From an uncultured Sphingomonas sp. (lineage in GTDB: Bacteria; Pseudomonadota; Alphaproteobacteria; Sphingomonadales; Sphingomonadaceae), in NCBI RefSeq assembly GCF_936927845.1, contig NZ_CAKZHV010000067.1, forward strand, positions 62,001 to 126,000: a stretch of 64,000 nucleotides of DNA. The letters run 5' to 3'. Each line of letters begins with the position of its first letter. The stretch's first letter is position 1. The notes under the pieces are model-generated. The model was not told the origin of the DNA. It was given only the letters and a program-made list of their open reading frames with translations, and did no database searches. Below, piece by piece: positions 60,594-64,000 of this stretch. A program made the translations under genes and the position numbers.

Positions 60594-61520
60594 ATGGAGG
60601 CTCAACCACCCGTCATCCGCGCCTTCGGTGAGGCCGCGATCGCTGAGGCCGCCGCGCTGATCCGCGCCGGCGGGATCGTCGCGGTGCCGACCGAGACGGT
60701 GTACGGGCTCGCCGCCGACGCCCGCGACGCTGCCGCGGTCGCAGGCATCTACGCGGCGAAGGGGCGGCCGAGCTTCAACCCGCTGATCGTCCACGTCGCC
60801 GACCTCGCAGCGGCGGAGCGGATCGCGCAGTTCGACGACGACGCGCGCACGGTTGCGGCGCGGTTCTGGCCGGGGCCGCTGACGCTGGTGCTGCCCCTTC
60901 GGGCCGACGCGGGGATCGCATCGCTCGTCACCGCCGGGCTCGAAACTATCGCGATCCGCGTGCCCGCGCACCGCGCGATGCAGGCGCTGATCGCCGCCAG
61001 CGCCGCGCCGCTCGCCGCACCGTCGGCGAATGCGAGCAACGCGATCAGCCCAACCCGCGCCGAACACGTCGCCGCCAGCCTCGGCGTGCGCGTGCCGTTG
61101 ATCATCGACGCTGGCGCAACCGCGGCGGGGGTCGAGTCGACGATCCTGGCGGGTCGCACGATCCTGCGCCCCGGACCGATCACCGCCGAGATGCTGGCGG
61201 AGGTGCTGCCCGTAGCATCCGGCACCACGGCACACGTCAGCGCACCGGGCCAGCTCGCGATCCATTATGCCCCATCGAAACCGCTGCGCTTGGACGCGAT
61301 CAGCGCACATTCCGATGAATGGCTGATCGGCTTCGGCGCGGTCGCGGGCGACGACACACTGTCGGCGCGTGGCGAGGTGGTCGAAGCGGCCGCGCGGCTG
61401 TTCGACGCGCTGCACCGCGCCGACGCATCATCCGCCGGGCGTATCGCGGTCGCGCCGGTGCCCGAACGCGGGATCGGCGTCGCGATCAATGACCGGCTGC
61501 GTCGCGCCGCGCACCGCTGA
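60594..61520 (+). CDS. L-threonylcarbamoyladenylate synthase (Sua5/TsaC)
   Basis: Enzyme of 308 residues making threonylcarbamoyl-AMP for the t6A37 modification of ANN-decoding tRNAs. The YrdC domain contains AVPTETVYGLAADA, AKGRPSFNPLIVHV, FWPGPLTLVLPL, VRVPAH-like IRVPAH and PLAAPSANASN. The extra C-terminal Sua5 domain follows the linker PGQLAIHYAPSKPL. It is an essential housekeeping function. Followed by a strong hairpin. Confidence 0.95.
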   Translation: MEAQPPVIRAFGEAAIAEAAALIRAGGIVAVPTETVYGLAADARDAAAVAGIYAAKGRPSFNPLIVHVADLAAAERIAQFDDDARTVAARFWPGPLTLVLPLRADAGIASLVTAGLETIAIRVPAHRAMQALIAASAAPLAAPSANASNAISPTRAEHVAASLGVRVPLIIDAGATAAGVESTILAGRTILRPGPITAEMLAEVLPVASGTTAHVSAPGQLAIHYAPSKPLRLDAISAHSDEWLIGFGAVAGDDTLSARGEVVEAAARLFDALHRADASSAGRIAVAPVPERGIGVAINDRLRRAAHR

Positions 61521-61587
61521 TCACATCACGCGCGGTGATTGCAGCGATTGCAAACACCCTCTTACGCGTATGACACCTTGTCGCGCT

Positions 61588-61619
61588 CGACCCCGGCGCA
61601 CTGCAAGGCGCCGGGGTCG
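61588..61619. terminator. Bidirectional stem-loop terminator
   Basis: CGACCCCGGCGC (61588-61599) and GCGCCGGGGTCG (61608-61619) form a perfect 12-bp GC-rich stem with an 8-base loop. It lies between the convergent tsaC-like and lipoprotein genes. There is no T-run, but the stem strength and position suit a shared terminator. Confidence 0.65.
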
Positions 61620-61626
61620 CCTCGCG

Positions 61627-61914
61627 TCAGCGGACCGCCGGCGCCTGATTGTCGACGATCGCGGCCTTCTGCTCGGGGCTCATCGCGTGCGTGTTGAGGT
61701 CGGCGGCGTCGATCGCGTCGGCACGCTTTTCGCCGACCTTGCGCACCTGCTCGGCCTGATCCTTCAGATCGTCGGCGCGCTGTTCAAGCTGGTCGGCGCG
61801 ATTGTCTGCCGCCTTCTTGACCTGATGCGCGAGCTTGTCGTCACCCGAACCGCCACAGGCAGCGAGCGGAGCGGCGAGGAGCAGGACGGCGGCGGCGAGA
61901 CGAAGCGTGGACAT
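61627..61914 (-). CDS. Small lipoprotein, unknown
   Basis: Protein of 95 residues. The lipoprotein signal is AAAVLLLAAPLAACGG. The mature part is a charged amphipathic helix rich in Lys, Asp, Glu and Gln (VKKAADNRADQLEQRADDLKDQAEQVRKVGEKRADAI), likely a coiled coil. Such sphingomonad lipoproteins resemble small envelope stress or Lpp-like proteins. The ATG at 61914 has GGAAGAG upstream. Confidence 0.72.
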   Translation of the reverse strand: MSTLRLAAAVLLLAAPLAACGGSGDDKLAHQVKKAADNRADQLEQRADDLKDQAEQVRKVGEKRADAIDAADLNTHAMSPEQKAAIVDNQAPAVR

Positions 61915-62006
61915 GATCTCTTCCCTGTTCGTGGGCACCGGTCATTCCGGCAGCGCACTAACACAGATCAGCTATCCTCGTTCCCTCGCCGCCCCTCTGC
62001 CTGCAA

Positions 62007-62555
62007 TCAGCCCTGCGCCTCGGCCATGCTCTTGGTGCGCGCGGCATAGCTCTTGCGCAGCTTCTGCAGCTTGGGCGGGATCACCGCCATGCAGTAAGGA
62101 TTGCTGCGCCCCTGCGTCTCCCAATAATCCTGGTGATAGCCTTCCGCCGGATACCAGGTGTCGTTCGCCTCGATCGTGGTGACGATCGGCTTCGACTGGT
62201 CGCCCTGCGCGCGCTGGATCGCGGCCTTCGCCTCGGCGGCCTGCTCCTCCGACTGCGGGAAGATCGCCGAACGGTATTGCGTGCCGACGTCGTTGCCCTG
62301 ACGGTTCAACTGCGTCGGATCGTGCGTCGCGAAGAAGATGTCGAGCAGGTCGCCGTAGCTGAGCTGCGCGGGATCAAAGCCGACCTTGATCGCCTCCGCG
62401 TGGCCCGTGTCGCCGCCGCAGACCTGCTTGTAGGTCGGGTTGGGCGCGTGGCCGCCGATATAGCCGCTCTCGACGCTCTCGACGCCGATCACGTCCTTGA
62501 ACACGGCTTCGGTGCACCAGAAGCAGCCGCCGGCGACAATCGCGTATTCGGTCAT
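62007..62555 (-). CDS. msrA: Peptide methionine sulfoxide reductase MsrA
   Basis: Enzyme of 182 residues reducing methionine-S-sulfoxide in proteins. The active-site motif is GGCFWCTEAVF. Other conserved parts are GYIGGHAPNPTYKQVCGGDTGHAEAIKVGFDP, FFATHDPTQLNRQGNDVGTQYRSAIF and the EGYHQDYW stretch. The ATG at 62555 has AAGGAG 12 bases upstream. It is divergent from galE. Confidence 0.95.
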   Translation of the reverse strand: MTEYAIVAGGCFWCTEAVFKDVIGVESVESGYIGGHAPNPTYKQVCGGDTGHAEAIKVGFDPAQLSYGDLLDIFFATHDPTQLNRQGNDVGTQYRSAIFPQSEEQAAEAKAAIQRAQGDQSKPIVTTIEANDTWYPAEGYHQDYWETQGRSNPYCMAVIPPKLQKLRKSYAARTKSMAEAQG

Positions 62556-62612
62556 ATGAAGAAGTCTCCTTTGAGAAGGATGTAGGAAGCCGCTAGGGCG
62601 CCTGAAAGGGAG

Positions 62613-63629
62613 ATGCAGATGGCTGGCGCAGCGACACTCGACGGCAAGGTGATGGTGACCGGCGGCGCGGGTTATATCGGCAGCCACGCGGTGCTGGCGC
62701 TGCTCGACGCCGGATACCAGGTGGTCGTGATCGACAACCTCGTCACCGGGTTCGACTGGGCGGTCGACGACCGCGCGACCTTCGTCGAGATGGCGGTCGA
62801 GGACCCGCGCGTCGCCGACGTGCTCGCCGAGCACGAGGTCCGCGCGATCATGCATTTCGCCGGATCGGTGGTAGTGCCCGAATCGGTCAGCGACCCGCTC
62901 AAATATTACCGCAACAACACCGCGGCGACGCGTAGCCTGATCGAAAGCGCGGTGAAGGCGGGCGTGCCGCACTTCATCTTCTCCTCCACCGCCGCGACCT
63001 ATGGCACGCCCGAGCGCGTGCCGGTGACCGAGACCGACCCCACGGTGCCGATCAATCCGTACGGCATGTCGAAGCTGATGACCGAGGCGATGCTGCGCGA
63101 TGTGTCGGCGGCGCACCCGATGAACTATGCTGCGCTGCGTTACTTCAACGTCGCGGGCGCCGACCAGCAGGGGCGCAGCGGGCAGTCGACCGTGGGCGCG
63201 ACGCACCTGATCAAGATCGCGGTCGAGGCGGCGACCGGCAAGCGCGCCGCAGTCAGCGTCTTCGGACAGGATTTTGCCACCCCCGACGGCACCGGCGTGC
63301 GCGATTACATCCACGTCAGCGACCTCGCCGACGCGCATGTCGCGGCGCTCGCGTGGCTGGTTGAGCATCCGGGCGACAGCGTGACGCTGAACGCGGGCTA
63401 CGGCCGCGGTTTCTCGGTGCTGGAGGTGCTCGACTCGGTCGACCGCGTCACCAACATGACGATCGAGCGCAAGATGGAGGGGCGACGCGCTGGCGATCCG
63501 GCCGAGCTGATCTCCAACAATGCCGCGATCCTCGCAACCATCGACTGGACGCCTAGCCGCGCCGACCTGGACGGCATCGTGCGCGACGCATTGGCGTGGG
63601 AGCGCAAGCTCGCCGAGATGGGGCGCTGA
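62613..63629 (+). CDS. galE: UDP-glucose 4-epimerase GalE
   Basis: Extended SDR of 338 residues interconverting UDP-glucose and UDP-galactose for polysaccharide synthesis. The NAD motif is VTGGAGYIGSHAV, with MHFAGSVVVPESVSDPLKYY, the catalytic SST and PYGMSKLMTE (Tyr-x3-Lys), and YFNVAGAD. It ends DGIVRDALAWERKL, typical of GalE. It is followed 2 bases later by a CitE-like gene. Confidence 0.95.
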   Translation: MQMAGAATLDGKVMVTGGAGYIGSHAVLALLDAGYQVVVIDNLVTGFDWAVDDRATFVEMAVEDPRVADVLAEHEVRAIMHFAGSVVVPESVSDPLKYYRNNTAATRSLIESAVKAGVPHFIFSSTAATYGTPERVPVTETDPTVPINPYGMSKLMTEAMLRDVSAAHPMNYAALRYFNVAGADQQGRSGQSTVGATHLIKIAVEAATGKRAAVSVFGQDFATPDGTGVRDYIHVSDLADAHVAALAWLVEHPGDSVTLNAGYGRGFSVLEVLDSVDRVTNMTIERKMEGRRAGDPAELISNNAAILATIDWTPSRADLDGIVRDALAWERKLAEMGR

Positions 63630-63631
63630 GC

Positions 63632-64000
63632 GTGCGACTGCGCTCGTTGTTGTTCGTGCCGGGCGATCGGCCCGAGCGGATAAAGAAGGCCGCCGGGCTC
63701 GGCGCCGACGCGCTGATCCTCGATCTGGAGGATTCGGTCGCGGCCAGTGTCAAGGCAGCGGCACGCGCCGCGGTGCGCGAGTTCGTTGACATGCGCAGCG
63801 CCGACGCGACCTTGTTCGTCCGCGTCAATCCGCTCGACAGCGCCTTCATCGCCGACGATCTGGCGGCACTCGACGGTGCGGCGATGGCCGGCGTGGTACT
63901 GCCCAAGGCAGAGGGGCGCAGCTCGGTCGCCGAGCTGCGGCGGCGGTTGCCGGGCGACTATCTCGTGCTGCCGATCGCGAGCGAAACGCCGCGCGCGGTG
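63632..64000 (+). CDS. HpcH/HpaI aldolase/CitE-type CoA ester lyase (cut by window edge)
   Basis: The first 123 residues of a citrate-lyase-beta-like protein. The opening RLRSLLFVPGDRPERIKKAAGLGADALILDLEDSV is diagnostic of the family, and the FVRVNPLDS strand and VVLPKAE strand follow. These enzymes cleave malyl- or citramalyl-CoA. The start is GTG at 63632, two bases after the galE stop. The C-terminal half is missing. Confidence 0.88.
   Translation, partial: MRLRSLLFVPGDRPERIKKAAGLGADALILDLEDSVAASVKAAARAAVREFVDMRSADATLFVRVNPLDSAFIADDLAALDGAAMAGVVLPKAEGRSSVAELRRRLPGDYLVLPIASETPRAV

Overview
The window is a GC-rich, gene-dense stretch of a bacterial chromosome. Its gene content points to an alphaproteobacterium of the Sphingomonadales, most likely Sphingomonas or a close relative. 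The clues are several TonB-dependent receptors, many GTG starts, four-base GTGA/ATGA gene overlaps, an OprP-type porin, PQQ and molybdenum-hydroxylase enzymes, and two EmrB/POT-type carriers. No plasmid, phage or CRISPR signature is visible. The only mobile DNA is one decayed IS3-type remnant near 10 kb, and the only RNA gene is a tRNA-Pro(CGG) at 16.05 kb.

Layout. 0-3.4 kb: a truncated aldo/keto reductase with a divergent LysR regulator, then an XRE/MmyB regulator with a divergent NAD-dependent epimerase. 3.5-7.5 kb: a three-subunit molybdenum hydroxylase operon (cytochrome c, [2Fe-2S] subunit, molybdopterin subunit). 7.7-9.8 kb: a PQQ-type sugar dehydrogenase coupled to an unknown outer-membrane-like protein. 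9.9-13.7 kb: the IS remnant, a DUF892 protein, an amidase, a small membrane protein and a PAP2 phosphatase. 13.8-15.8 kb: a two-component system. 16.3-24.3 kb: a complete carbohydrate ABC importer, a large TonB-dependent receptor and an SDR. 24.9-31.7 kb: a citrate/tricarboxylate module with a TctDE-like two-component system, a periplasmic binding protein without permease, an OprP-like porin, a CitMHS transporter and a small hydrolase.

31.7-41.0 kb is the most unusual part. It is a single minus-strand operon of nine nearly all overlapping genes: myo-inositol-phosphate synthase, HD-domain protein, methyltransferase, Gfo/Idh/MocA dehydrogenase, zinc-ribbon metallo-beta-lactamase-fold protein, YcaO, xylose-isomerase-like TIM barrel, GT4 glycosyltransferase and PIG-L deacetylase. 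Inositol synthase + GT4 + PIG-L is the opening logic of mycothiol biosynthesis, but the usual cysteine ligase is missing. In its place there is a YcaO enzyme with no precursor peptide. I infer an undescribed pathway for a small inositol- or sugar-derived metabolite. A Crp/Fnr-type regulator lies just upstream, and a divergent operon (metallophosphoesterase, ArsB-like carrier, YdcZ-like carrier, MFS carrier) could supply phosphatase and export functions.

46.3-64 kb: a DUF1624 membrane acyltransferase-like protein, a siderophore-type TonB receptor, a DHA2-family exporter, a fatty acyl-CoA synthetase/acyl-CoA dehydrogenase pair, NnrU-like and POT peptide transporters, a nitroreductase, a GntR regulator, small secreted proteins, a second acyl-CoA dehydrogenase, the tRNA-modifying enzyme TsaC/Sua5, MsrA, GalE and the start of an HpcH/CitE-type lyase. 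These read as ordinary housekeeping and accessory metabolism.
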